From Bacteroidales bacterium (GTDB lineage: Bacteria; Bacteroidota; Bacteroidia; Bacteroidales; JAIOZK01): a DNA stretch of 64,000 nucleotides. Shown here one piece after another: positions 18,391 to 27,562 of the stretch. Every line of letters begins with the position of its first letter. Positions within the stretch are counted from its first letter, which is position 1. The stretch is from contig JAIPBS010000003.1 in assembly GCA_021738625.1 (NCBI GenBank), positions 62,001 to 126,000 on the forward strand. The letters are read 5' to 3'. The position numbers and the translations under genes were made by a program. A model generated the notes under the pieces. The model was not told the origin of the DNA and made no database searches. It worked only from the letters and a program-made list of their open reading frames with translations.

Positions 18391-21300
18391 ATGAAAAAAA
18401 TATATCAGTTTCTATTCTCAATGACCCTGGGCGGTATTTTGCTGTTGGTTCTTGCCGCTTCGATGGCAGTAGCCACTTTTCTTGAAAACGATTTCGGGAC
18501 CCTCGCCGCACGTCAGCTTGTTTATGATGCCTGGTGGTTTGAAGCCCTGATGATTTTGCTCAGCATCAACATGCTGGGTGCTGTGTTCGTAAAGAAGCTT
18601 GCCCAGCGCAAGAAATACGGAGCATTGTTATTGCATATCTCTATTGTGATCATCCTGATCGGTGCCGGTATCACCCGCTGGATCGGTTATGAAGGAACCA
18701 TGTTTATCCGCGAAGGACAAACCCAAAGCCTCATTTACTCCGAAAAACCTTATGTTCAGCTGGAAATTGAAAAAGATGGAAAAACCTACTCCTTTGACGA
18801 ACAAAAAACCTTTTCGAGATTTTCCTCCCAATCATTTGATGAAATTTTTGAATTGAATGACGAACAAATCCGGATGGAGCTCACCGGATTCACACCCAAT
18901 GCTGCATTAAGCATAGCCGAACATCCGGAAGGCAAACCTATTCTGTCGCTTGTGCTGGTAACCGATGGGGAACAGCAAACCCATTTCCTGGAGCATCGCG
19001 ACAGCCTGGTATTTGATGGATATTCCATAGGATTCGGAACGGTATCATCCAACGATATGAACATCGTGTATGTGAACGACAGCCTGTTTTTCAGTTCTCC
19101 GTTCCCGGTTGCCACCATGAGCATGATGGATCGCTCGGAAGACACCCTGGCTGCTGGGAAACGCCATGTGTTTGGGCAGGGAAAACTATTTGACCTTGGA
19201 GAATTAAACATGGTGGTAAAAAACTTTTATCCAAAAGCAAAGATCAGATACATCAGTACAAATAATCAGGATGGTCGCTCACAGCAACATGCACTCACTT
19301 TCAGTGTGCATTACGCAGGAAAAGGCAAAGAAGTCACCGCCCTGGGGGCAAAAGGTTTTATCGGTGAACCCACTTCATTCACTTTAAAGGATGCCCGTTT
19401 CAAGCTGACTTATGGCCCCAGGAAGATCAGGTTGCCCTTTGCCATCAAGCTGATCGACTTTCAGCTGGAGCGCTATCCGGGCTCACGAAGCCCGTCCTCT
19501 TACGCTTCGGAGGTGATCCTGATCGACAAAAGGAAAAATCTGGAGGAACCCTACCGGATATTCATGAACAACGTGTTGAATTATGGAGGGTTCCGTTTTT
19601 TCCAATCCTCCTATGATGAAGATGAAAAAGGAACAGTGCTTTCGGTGAATCACGATGCTGCCGGCACCCTGGTCACTTATATCGGTTATGCCTTGCTGGC
19701 TTTTGGCATGATCTTTAGCTTTTTCAATAAAAACAGCCGGTTTAGGTATCTTATCAGAGCTTCCTCGGAACTGAAGAGGAAAAGTAAAAGTATGGCCATG
19801 CTCATCATGTTGGCACTGCTAAGCACCGTGACCGGAAATCAAATGAAAGCACAAAGCCCCGGGCAACTACCCATTGATGAAAATTATATCAACAAGGAAC
19901 ATGCCGGGGATTTCGGAATGTTGCTGGTACAGGGGCAGGACGGGCGCATTGAGCCATTGAACACCCTGGCTTCGGAGATTATCCGAAAGATCTCGCGCAA
20001 GGATAAGATCATGGGTATGAACGCTGATCAGATTTTGCTGGGCATGCTGGCCGAACCGGCCAGATGGCAAAGCGTTCCCATGATTAAAATCGGGCACAAG
20101 GGTGTGCGGGAAGCCATCGGTGTGGATGGTAAACTTGCCGCTTTTATTGATTTTTTCAACATCCAACAGGACGGATCATACAAACTCAGGGCACAGGTGG
20201 AGCAAGCCTACCAGAAAAAACCGGCCGAGCGCAGTAAGTTCGATACTGAACTAATTAAAACCGATGAACGCCTGAACATCGCATATATGGTTTACCAGGG
20301 AGGATTGCTTAAAATATTCCCCCTGCCTAATGACGAAGAAAAAAGGTGGCTTAATCCCACAGATGCTGCCAGGCTCATCAAAGACAGCACAGCGGCATTG
20401 TTCGTGAAAAACATCCTGCCCATGTATTACGATTCCGTGAAAACGGCTATTCTAACAGGCAACTGGAACAAACCTGCAAAAACGCTAAGTTATATTAAGG
20501 CTTATCAGGAAAAATACGGAAAAGACCTATTTCCTTCCGATGCCAAACTCAGCATGGAGATCACCTACAATAGGATCGACATTTTCAAGCGCTTGTACCA
20601 GGTTTACGGATTGTTGGGTTTTGTTATGCTGATATTCCTGTTTATCAACATTTTCAATCCGAAACGTAAGTTTAAAATCCCTCTTAACATACTGATCAGC
20701 CTGCTGATTGTGGGTTTCATCATGCACACCCTGGGTCTTGCCATGCGGTGGTACATTTCGGGCCATGCCCCCTGGAGTAATGGATACGAATCGATGATCT
20801 ATATTGCCTGGGCCACTATGCTGGCAGGATTGTTATTTATGAACAAATCAAGGATCGCACTGGCAACCACAGCCATATTATCATCGCTCATCCTTATGAT
20901 AGCCCATCTGAGCTGGATGGATCCGCAGATCACCAATCTGGTTCCCGTGCTAAAATCCTACTGGCTGGTAATCCATGTGGCTGTCATCACTGCCAGTTAC
21001 AGCTTCCTTGGACTGGGCGCATTGATGGGATTTTTCAACCTCATTCTTATGATCCTGAAAAACAAAAAAAATCGCGAAAAACTGAACCTCAACATACAGG
21101 AGCTGACATACATTGCCGAGATGACCCTGACCATCGGCCTGGTGATGTTAACCATCGGAACTTTCCTCGGCGGCATCTGGGCCAACGAAAGCTGGGGTCG
21201 ATACTGGGGCTGGGATCCCAAAGAAACCTGGGCGTTGATCACCATTTTGATCTATGGCTTTGTGCTGCATATGCGATTGATACCCGGCCTGCGCGGAGCC

Positions 21301-21507
21301 TACGTATTTAACCTTGCTGCCCTGATTTCATACGGTTCGGTCATCATGACTTATTTCGGTGTGAATTATTACCTGTCGGGGCTGCACTCCTATGCCGCCG
21401 GCGATCCGGTTCCCGTACCAACATTTGTTTATTATGTGGTGGCCATCATTGGCATCACCGGGCTTTGGGCATACCTCAAACACCAGGCCGTAGAGAAAAC
21501 CGAATAA
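18391..21507 (+). CDS. ccsBA: Fused cytochrome c synthase, ResB/CcsB-CcsA (system II)
   Basis: A membrane protein of about 1038 residues that exports heme and ligates it to apocytochrome c CxxCH motifs outside the cytoplasmic membrane. The N-terminal part (about 1-450) is ResB/CcsB-like, with helices around a large periplasmic segment. The C-terminal part (about 730-1035) is CcsA with the heme-handling WWD motif WGRYWGWDPKETW near residues 934-946 and conserved histidines. The start MKKIYQFLFSM at 18391 is preferred over 18367. It supplies heme c to ActA, ActE, the cytochrome at 23.2 kb and oxidase subunit II. Its stop overlaps the next start (TAATG). Confidence 0.93.
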   Translation: MKKIYQFLFSMTLGGILLLVLAASMAVATFLENDFGTLAARQLVYDAWWFEALMILLSINMLGAVFVKKLAQRKKYGALLLHISIVIILIGAGITRWIGYEGTMFIREGQTQSLIYSEKPYVQLEIEKDGKTYSFDEQKTFSRFSSQSFDEIFELNDEQIRMELTGFTPNAALSIAEHPEGKPILSLVLVTDGEQQTHFLEHRDSLVFDGYSIGFGTVSSNDMNIVYVNDSLFFSSPFPVATMSMMDRSEDTLAAGKRHVFGQGKLFDLGELNMVVKNFYPKAKIRYISTNNQDGRSQQHALTFSVHYAGKGKEVTALGAKGFIGEPTSFTLKDARFKLTYGPRKIRLPFAIKLIDFQLERYPGSRSPSSYASEVILIDKRKNLEEPYRIFMNNVLNYGGFRFFQSSYDEDEKGTVLSVNHDAAGTLVTYIGYALLAFGMIFSFFNKNSRFRYLIRASSELKRKSKSMAMLIMLALLSTVTGNQMKAQSPGQLPIDENYINKEHAGDFGMLLVQGQDGRIEPLNTLASEIIRKISRKDKIMGMNADQILLGMLAEPARWQSVPMIKIGHKGVREAIGVDGKLAAFIDFFNIQQDGSYKLRAQVEQAYQKKPAERSKFDTELIKTDERLNIAYMVYQGGLLKIFPLPNDEEKRWLNPTDAARLIKDSTAALFVKNILPMYYDSVKTAILTGNWNKPAKTLSYIKAYQEKYGKDLFPSDAKLSMEITYNRIDIFKRLYQVYGLLGFVMLIFLFINIFNPKRKFKIPLNILISLLIVGFIMHTLGLAMRWYISGHAPWSNGYESMIYIAWATMLAGLLFMNKSRIALATTAILSSLILMIAHLSWMDPQITNLVPVLKSYWLVIHVAVITASYSFLGLGALMGFFNLILMILKNKKNREKLNLNIQELTYIAEMTLTIGLVMLTIGTFLGGIWANESWGRYWGWDPKETWALITILIYGFVLHMRLIPGLRGAYVFNLAALISYGSVIMTYFGVNYYLSGLHSYAAGDPVPVPTFVYYVVAIIGITGLWAYLKHQAVEKTE

Positions 21508-22364
21508 TGTCCGGCAAAGATAAAGAAAGGATTAGCCCTGCCCGCTTCATACAGATCACCAGCCTGGATGTAGTGGCTGGAGCTGTTGCGTCCGCTTTAT
21601 TTGCGACTAAGCTCATTGGCGTCAACCCGGGCTTTGCCTGGTGGATTTTGCTCCCAATGGCGGTATGGACGGTGTATTCGCTGGATCATCTAATTGATGG
21701 GATGCAACTGAAAGAAAAAACAAGCAATCTCAGGCATTATTACCATTACAGATACAGAAAGGTCTTCACGATCCTTATCCTGCTGTTCGCATCGACAGGT
21801 TTTACAATTGCCCTGGTTTATCTGGATCGCAGAATATTCTCGTTCGGAATCCTGCTTGGTATGCTCACGGCAATTTACCTAATGGCTGTAGCTTTTTCTG
21901 ACCGGTTCAGAAGGATTTTCTTTCAGAAGGAAGTCTTTATTGCACTGATCTACACAGCCGGTATCTGGGGTGGGCCTGTGGTAATCGGCGATCCTCCGCC
22001 TGTACCCGAAATCCTGATCATACTGGTTTTTATGATAACAGCATTTATCAACACTTCCCTCCTGGCATGGTTCGAAGCCCGTTTCGACCGTATGGATGAT
22101 GCGCCTTCCATTGCCCGCCGGCTTGGTAAAAATTCACTCAGCAGATTGCTCAAAATCCTGTTGGCGATGAACACATTGATTTTGTTATCCATGATCTTCA
22201 TTTTCCCCGGGTTCATCATGGCCATTTCTGTTTTGTTTTTGATGAGTGCCCTGATGGCCTTGTTGTTATTGTTTCATCCGGTATTTGAAAAGAACAGAAG
22301 ATATAAAGCATTCATCGAAGGAACTTTTTTCCTTCCGGCTTTAAGCCTTTTCATGAGGACCTGA
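21507..22364 (+). CDS. Polytopic membrane protein, UbiA-prenyltransferase-like
   Basis: A 285-residue protein with about eight hydrophobic helices. The ATG overlaps the ccsBA stop (TAATG), a strong sign of translational coupling, so the longer frame from 21465 is rejected. Two acidic clusters sit where UbiA-family enzymes bind Mg-diphosphate: SLDHLIDG at residues 58-65, and FEARFDRMDDAPSIARRLG around 190. The second resembles the DxxxDxxxGKxTLAVRLG motif of UbiA. Neither is a perfect match, so the assignment is a fold-level suggestion. A role in heme, quinone or isoprenoid-linked steps of cytochrome assembly would fit its neighbours but is unproven. Confidence 0.55.
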   Translation: MSGKDKERISPARFIQITSLDVVAGAVASALFATKLIGVNPGFAWWILLPMAVWTVYSLDHLIDGMQLKEKTSNLRHYYHYRYRKVFTILILLFASTGFTIALVYLDRRIFSFGILLGMLTAIYLMAVAFSDRFRRIFFQKEVFIALIYTAGIWGGPVVIGDPPPVPEILIILVFMITAFINTSLLAWFEARFDRMDDAPSIARRLGKNSLSRLLKILLAMNTLILLSMIFIFPGFIMAISVLFLMSALMALLLLFHPVFEKNRRYKAFIEGTFFLPALSLFMRT

Positions 22365-22484
22365 TCTACCCCCAATCAAACAGTAGAGATTAAAGGCAAT
22401 GTGGAAAAAATATTATTTTTATTTGATCTAAATTATAATTATTTTTTTCTACATTTGCAGTGTTAACATCCAAACATACAAATC

Positions 22485-23099
22485 ATGAACATATCAAAAA
22501 ATACAGTAGCTTTTTTAACATATACCCTGAAAGACCATGCAAGCGGTCAGCTCATTGAGAAAATCACAAGCAACGAACCACAAGCATTTATTTTTGGCAC
22601 AGGGCAACTGATACCCGGATTTGAAGACAACCTGATTGGGATGCAGTCCGGAAGCAACTTTGAGTTTGTTATCCCATGCGTGGAAGCATACGGAGAACGG
22701 GACCCCAATGCCGTTTTCGACATTCCAAAAGATACTTTTGAGGTAGATGGAATGATCGACCAGGAGGTGATCCGGATCGGGAACCATATCCCGATGCGCG
22801 ATGATTATGGCAACAAACATGTTGGCAGGGTGATCGAACACAAGCGGGATGAGATCGTGATGGATTTCAACCATCCGCTGGCCGGCAAGGATTTGTTGTT
22901 TAGCGGTGAAGTGCTGCAGGTAAGGGAAGCTTTTGAAGAAGAGCTCAACATGCCGGAAGGTTGCAGTTGCGGCGGCAACTGCGGTTGCAAAGGAGAACAT
23001 GCCCACCAACATAGCCATGAAGGTTCGGAGAACTGCCAGGTTTGCGGCAATCCAGCCGAATTACAGGGACAGGGTATAGGTGACTGCAAATGCAGTTAA
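22485..23099 (+). CDS. SlyD-like FKBP peptidyl-prolyl isomerase with Cys/His metal-binding tail
   Basis: A 204-residue FKBP of the SlyD type. FKBP halves (FIFGTGQLIPGFEDNLIGMQSG, near residue 35) flank an inserted IF chaperone domain (about 70-130, DPNAVFDIPKDTF). The last 50 residues hold CSCGGNCGC, HAHQHSH, CQVC and CKC, a likely binding site for Ni, Zn or Cu. SlyD proteins combine folding and metallochaperone activity in the cytosol. Such tails are common in the family, so metal specificity cannot be read from sequence. It sits among cytochrome and copper-oxidase assembly genes, with a gap of about 120 bp and a possible -7 element (TACATTTG, 22450-22457) upstream. Confidence 0.9.
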   Translation: MNISKNTVAFLTYTLKDHASGQLIEKITSNEPQAFIFGTGQLIPGFEDNLIGMQSGSNFEFVIPCVEAYGERDPNAVFDIPKDTFEVDGMIDQEVIRIGNHIPMRDDYGNKHVGRVIEHKRDEIVMDFNHPLAGKDLLFSGEVLQVREAFEEELNMPEGCSCGGNCGCKGEHAHQHSHEGSENCQVCGNPAELQGQGIGDCKCS

Positions 23100-23157
23100 C
23101 CATACTGTTGAACATATTAATAGAATGCTTGTTTATCTAACAAAAAACCGGATAATC

Positions 23158-23616
23158 ATGAAAATAAAAATAAAAACAATTGCACCGATTTTAATAATGG
23201 CCATCCTCTCAGTATCCGTTGCCGTGCTGGCTGAGAAACGCCAACAGAAAAAGACAAAGCAGGCATTTCTGACCGAATTGCCCCAGGAAGCTGCATTCAC
23301 AAGAGGGAAAGAGATTTACATGGAAAAATGCGTGGTTTGTCACCAGGAAAACGGCAAAGGCATCACCGGCGCATTTCCTCCCCTTGCAAACTCCGACTAT
23401 CTGCTGGCAGACAAGAAAAGAGCAGTAGAACAGGTGCTGAACGGTTCCAATGAAGAAATGATCGTGAACGGTGTCACTTACCGAACGCCAATGCCACCGC
23501 AGGTCGACAATAAACAGGATGCGGTTGCCGTGGTCAATTATATCCTGAATACATGGGGCAATGACGGCGGAACCGTCAGCATGGAAGAAGTTGAAGATAT
23601 CAAAATAAAAAGATAA
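23158..23616 (+). CDS. Monoheme cytochrome c, exported
   Basis: A small cytochrome c of about 152 residues. The start MKIKIKTIAPILIM at 23158 gives an N-terminal signal or anchor helix; longer frames from 23080 overlap the previous gene. The heme motif CVVCH is near residue 58, followed by the class I features GKGITGAFPPLANSDYL and a probable axial Met in TYRTPMPPQ. It is a good candidate for an electron carrier between ACIII and the oxidase. The DUF4920 gene starts four bases after the stop. Confidence 0.88.
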   Translation: MKIKIKTIAPILIMAILSVSVAVLAEKRQQKKTKQAFLTELPQEAAFTRGKEIYMEKCVVCHQENGKGITGAFPPLANSDYLLADKKRAVEQVLNGSNEEMIVNGVTYRTPMPPQVDNKQDAVAVVNYILNTWGNDGGTVSMEEVEDIKIKR

Positions 23617-23620
23617 CATC

Positions 23621-24130
23621 ATGAAAATAGTATTTGTATTGATTCTTCTTGCGGCTGCTGTTAACGCCTGCAACAACAATCAGGATCAGAAAAAGGAACA
23701 GGATGACGGCCAAAACCTGACACAGGCCGATAAACCGGAAGGATCCCATGGCCAGGTGATCACCATGAAAAACGCACAAAATGCATCCGACTTGATCAGC
23801 CTGATGGACGGCCGCGATTCGGTGAGGCTGAAACTGCGGGGAACCATTGCTGCCTGCTGCCAGAGTTCCGGTTGCTGGATGGACATTAAAATCGCGAATA
23901 ATGAAGTGATGAAGGTGACTTTTAAAGATTACGCCTTTTTCATTCCCAAAGATTCGAAAGGAAAAACAGCCTGCGTTGAAGGTTTTGCAAAGCGGGAACT
24001 GATACCTATGGAGACCCTGCGTCATTATGCAATGGATGAAGGAAAATCAAAGGAAGAAATCGAGGCCATAACCGAAGCCCAATATGCCTATACCTTCGAA
24101 GCCAGCGGAGTGTTGATCCGGGAGGAATAG
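23621..24130 (+). CDS. DUF4920 lipoprotein
   Basis: A 169-residue probable lipoprotein (VLILLAAAVNACNNN, Cys near residue 17). The body carries the DUF4920 hallmark GTIAACCQSSGCWMDIK with three cysteines, then VTFKDYAFFIPKD and VEGFAKREL. Similar cysteine-rich motifs could bind copper or exchange disulfides, but no function is established for the family. Its position between a cytochrome c and SCO suggests a role in oxidase assembly; that is inference from context. Confidence 0.82.
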   Translation: MKIVFVLILLAAAVNACNNNQDQKKEQDDGQNLTQADKPEGSHGQVITMKNAQNASDLISLMDGRDSVRLKLRGTIAACCQSSGCWMDIKIANNEVMKVTFKDYAFFIPKDSKGKTACVEGFAKRELIPMETLRHYAMDEGKSKEEIEAITEAQYAYTFEASGVLIREE

Positions 24131-24190
24131 CAAAAATGTTACATTCTAGATATATTAAAATCATTATTTTTACGGATAATTAAAGAAAAG

Positions 24191-25033
24191 ATGATTAACA
24201 GAAAAACACTCTTTAATACAAAGCACCAATTCCTCAATATCTTCCTGCTTCTTCTATTTCTTTCCGTACCCCTCTTTCAGCTATATGCACAGGAAAAAGA
24301 AACAGGCCAGGAGCTTGGCGTTTTCGAAAAACTGGACGAACACGTGCCGGAAGGCCTGGAGCTGATCACCGAAGACTACGATACGGTATTGCTTCGCGAA
24401 GCTATCGACAAACCAACCGTTCTGGTGCTGGTTTATTACGAATGTCCCGGGATTTGCAGTCCGCTGCTGGAAGGCGTTGCAGAAGTCATCTCAAGAAGTG
24501 ATATGCAACTGGGCGAAGACTACCAGGTGTTCACAGTAAGTTTCGATCATACCGAAAGCCCCAGGCTGGCAAAGGACAAAAAGAAAACTTACGCCAAACT
24601 GGTTAAGAACAAGGATGTAAGCAAAGGATGGAAATACTTTACCGGCGATAGCACAAACATCAGCCGATTGCTGAACAGCGTCGGCTTCAGGGTAAAGCCC
24701 GCCGGGCAGGAATGGGTGCATCCCACCGCCCTGATCGTGCTTAGCCCCAAAGGAAAGATCACAAGATATTTACACGGACTTACCTTTCTGCCATTCGATT
24801 TGAAAATGGCGGTTGTGGAAGCAAGCAAGGGAAAATCAGGTCCCACCATAAACAAGGTGCTCAGGTATTGCTTCAGCTACGACCCCGAAGGCCAAAAGTA
24901 TGTATTTAATATCACCAAGATCACCGGCACGCTGATTCTACTTTTTGCTTTGATCCTTTTCCTGGTGCTGATTTTGAAGAAACGCAAAACAAAAAATCAA
25001 CCTAAACAGAATAAGTATGTCGACAGCAACTGA
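24191..25033 (+). CDS. SCO1/SenC family copper chaperone
   Basis: A 280-residue thioredoxin-fold protein. It has an N-terminal signal or anchor, the copper-binding CPGIC motif (Cys85, Cys89), and a distal conserved histidine in EWVHPTALIVLSPKGKI near residue 177. A C-terminal transmembrane helix and a Lys-rich tail follow (about residues 245-275). SCO proteins metallate the CuA centre of cytochrome c oxidase subunit II outside the membrane. The 3' end overlaps the start of oxidase subunit I by 17 bp in another frame, tying it to the oxidase operon. Confidence 0.93.
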   Translation: MINRKTLFNTKHQFLNIFLLLLFLSVPLFQLYAQEKETGQELGVFEKLDEHVPEGLELITEDYDTVLLREAIDKPTVLVLVYYECPGICSPLLEGVAEVISRSDMQLGEDYQVFTVSFDHTESPRLAKDKKKTYAKLVKNKDVSKGWKYFTGDSTNISRLLNSVGFRVKPAGQEWVHPTALIVLSPKGKITRYLHGLTFLPFDLKMAVVEASKGKSGPTINKVLRYCFSYDPEGQKYVFNITKITGTLILLFALILFLVLILKKRKTKNQPKQNKYVDSN

Positions 25034-26618
25034 TTCGGGCTATGTTAATTTTTTCCAGGCAAAGAAAGGACTTGCTTCCTGGATTTTTACCCTGGACCAC
25101 AAGCGCATTGGACTTTTATACTTTTACAGTGTTCTGGCTTTTTTTCTTGTTGGTGTTTTACTGGGTTTCCTGATGCGGCTGGAGCTGATCGCTCCGGGCG
25201 AAACCATCATGAAGGCTACCCAATATAACCAGGTGTTTACCCTGCACGGGGTGATCATGATATTTTTATTCATCATCCCGGTGATCCCGGCCATTTTCGG
25301 TAACTTCTTTTTGCCCATTATGATTGGGACGGATGATGTGGCTTTCCCGAAGCTCAACTTGCTTTCGTGGTGGCTGTATATTTTGGGCGCCCTTTTCGCA
25401 CTTTCAACCCTGGTGGTGGGTGAAGGCCCCGCCGATACGGGCTGGACCTTTTACGCCCCATACAGTGTAAAAACGGGTACCAATGTGACCCTGGCGGTTT
25501 TGGCAGCTTTCATCCTGGGATTTTCATCCATCCTCACCGGACTGAACTTTATCGTAACCATTCACCGCTTGCGTTTTCCGGGGATGAAGTGGTTCGATAT
25601 GCCCTTGTTCATGTGGGGATTGTATGCCACTTCATGGATACAGCTGCTGGCCACACCCGTGATCGGGATCACCCTGCTAATGATCATTGCCGAGCGAACC
25701 TTCGGCATCGGACTGTTCGACCCGGCCATCGGAGGCGATCCCATTCTTTACCAGCATCTGTTCTGGATCTATTCCCATCCGGCCGTTTACATCATGGTGT
25801 TGCCTGCCATGGGAATTGTTTCGGAAATCATACCCACTTTCACAAACCGCACCATTTTCGGATACAAGGCCATCGCCATATCCTCGCTGGCCATTGCTTT
25901 TGTAGGATATTTTGTTTGGGGACACCATATGTTCACATCAGGTATGAGCGGCCCGGCGCGAATCATTTTCTCCCTGCTCACCTTCCTGGTGGCCATCCCC
26001 TCGGCCATTAAAGTTTTTAATTGGGTGGCCACACTTTATAAAGGATCTATCGAAATCAAACCGCCCTTATTATATGCAATGGCGTTCATCTTCCAGTTTT
26101 CAATAGGAGGATTGACCGGCCTGGTGAACGGTGCTCTCGCAGCCAACGTTCATGTGCATGATACGTATTTTGTTGTGGGACATTTTCATTATGTGATGTT
26201 CGGCGGGACCGGCTTCGCTTTCTTCGGAGCCATGCACTATTGGTTCCCAAAGATATGGGGCAAAATGTACAACATCAAACGGGCCAATATTGCTTTCGCC
26301 ATTCTTTTTGCCGGGTTCAACCTCTTGTATTTCCCCATGCTGATCGTTGGCATCATGGGCATGCCCAGAAGATATTACGATTATCTGCCTGAATTCACAA
26401 CAATGAATGTGATCTCCACAGTAGGCTCATGGGTTTTGATCATCGGGCTGATCATGATGCTCTGGAACCTGATCAACGGCTATCGCAAAGGAAAGATCGC
26501 GGGCAATAATCCCTGGGGTGGCGTTACCCTTGAATGGCAAACCAAATCGCCTCCTCCCCTGCCCAACTTTTTGAAAAAACCCGAATTACCTGAAGACGGA
26601 CCATATACTTTTAAATAA
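25017..26618 (+). CDS. ctaD: Cytochrome c oxidase subunit I, caa3-type, YSHPxVY class
   Basis: The catalytic heme-copper subunit, 533 residues, about 12 helices. Ligands visible are the low-spin heme His in [10 protein letters not shown], the CuB site HPAVY and WGHHMF, and the heme pair [13 protein letters not shown]. The helix VI segment reads [14 protein letters not shown]: a Tyr-Ser pair precedes the CuB histidine, and the Glu of HPEVY is absent. This is the established mark of A2-type oxidases such as those of Rhodothermus and Thermus caa3. The operon order is I-III-IV-II, with short gaps of 4-13 bp. Confidence 0.96.
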   Translation: MSTATDSGYVNFFQAKKGLASWIFTLDHKRIGLLYFYSVLAFFLVGVLLGFLMRLELIAPGETIMKATQYNQVFTLHGVIMIFLFIIPVIPAIFGNFFLPIMIGTDDVAFPKLNLLSWWLYILGALFALSTLVVGEGPADTGWTFYAPYSVKTGTNVTLAVLAAFILGFSSILTGLNFIVTIHRLRFPGMKWFDMPLFMWGLYATSWIQLLATPVIGITLLMIIAERTFGIGLFDPAIGGDPILYQHLFWIYSHPAVYIMVLPAMGIVSEIIPTFTNRTIFGYKAIAISSLAIAFVGYFVWGHHMFTSGMSGPARIIFSLLTFLVAIPSAIKVFNWVATLYKGSIEIKPPLLYAMAFIFQFSIGGLTGLVNGALAANVHVHDTYFVVGHFHYVMFGGTGFAFFGAMHYWFPKIWGKMYNIKRANIAFAILFAGFNLLYFPMLIVGIMGMPRRYYDYLPEFTTMNVISTVGSWVLIIGLIMMLWNLINGYRKGKIAGNNPWGGVTLEWQTKSPPPLPNFLKKPELPEDGPYTFK

Positions 26619-26631
26619 AACATTCAGATAG

Positions 26632-27252
26632 ATGGAACAATACGTATTGCCAAATTCAGGACACAGCAGCAATCCGGAGGCCTCCAAACTGGGAATGTGG
26701 CTATTCCTGTTCACCGAACTTTTGCTTTTCGGCGGCCTGTTTCTTGTTTACATGGTTTACCGCGCCCTCAACCCGGAGGCTTTCCTGATCGCATCCTATG
26801 AATTGAATATCACCATGGGTACCATCAACACGGTTGTACTACTCACCAGCAGCCTGACCATTGCCATGTCGATTTCCGCCCTGCAAAAAGGCAAAAAAGG
26901 ACTGGCGCTTTACCTGATGCTCGCCACCATCGCCTTTTCTTTGATCTTTATGGTGATCAAATTCTTTGAATGGAATGCCAAGATCCACCACGGCTTGTTT
27001 CCGGGCATGGAGCATTATCAATCGCTGCCCCATGGCGAAAGCCTGTTTTTCTTTTTGTATTTTTTCATGACAGGATTGCATGCCCTGCATGTGATCATTG
27101 GCGCCATATTCATTGGCATCGTGGTGGTTAAGGTCGGAACGGATGAGGTAACCGGCGACCAAGGCACCCTGCTGGAAAACAGCGGGCTTTACTGGCATCT
27201 CGTGGATATTATCTGGATTTACCTGTTCCCTTTGTTTTATTTAATTCATTAA
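26632..27252 (+). CDS. ctaE: Cytochrome c oxidase subunit III
   Basis: A 206-residue membrane protein with five helices and the subunit III hallmarks KLGMWLFLFTELLLFGGLF, FEWNAKIHHGLFPG and FFFMTGLHALHVIIGAI. It supports the stability and proton uptake of subunit I. It lies 13 bp after subunit I and 4 bp before subunit IV. Confidence 0.94.
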   Translation: MEQYVLPNSGHSSNPEASKLGMWLFLFTELLLFGGLFLVYMVYRALNPEAFLIASYELNITMGTINTVVLLTSSLTIAMSISALQKGKKGLALYLMLATIAFSLIFMVIKFFEWNAKIHHGLFPGMEHYQSLPHGESLFFFLYFFMTGLHALHVIIGAIFIGIVVVKVGTDEVTGDQGTLLENSGLYWHLVDIIWIYLFPLFYLIH

Positions 27253-27256
27253 GACC

Positions 27257-27550
27257 ATGAAAGCAGAAGAAATTCAACATATAACAAGTTTCAGAGAACA
27301 TTTCGGCACCTGGCTGGCACTGATCATCCTCACCGTGATGACGGTGACCATTTCGGTTTTCGGGGCCGACCTGCTCAGTTTAACTGTGGTTACAGCCCTG
27401 GCCATTGCTACCACCAAAGCCATTGTTGTGGGTTACTATTTCATGCATCTGAAATATGAGTCACGGATATACTTGCTAATGGTAGGTGTGGTGATGCTGC
27501 TGTTTATCGTATTTTTGGTATTAACCATTTTTGATTATGTGTTCAGATAA
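27257..27550 (+). CDS. Cytochrome c oxidase subunit IV (prokaryotic, CyoD/CtaF-like)
   Basis: A 97-residue protein with three predicted helices. It contains the characteristic segment TTKAIVVGYYFMHLKYES, found in the small subunit IV of caa3 and bo3 oxidases. It is an assembly or stabilising subunit with no cofactor. Its place between subunits III and II supports the call. Confidence 0.88.
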   Translation: MKAEEIQHITSFREHFGTWLALIILTVMTVTISVFGADLLSLTVVTALAIATTKAIVVGYYFMHLKYESRIYLLMVGVVMLLFIVFLVLTIFDYVFR

Positions 27551-27562
27551 AAAAGAAGACTT

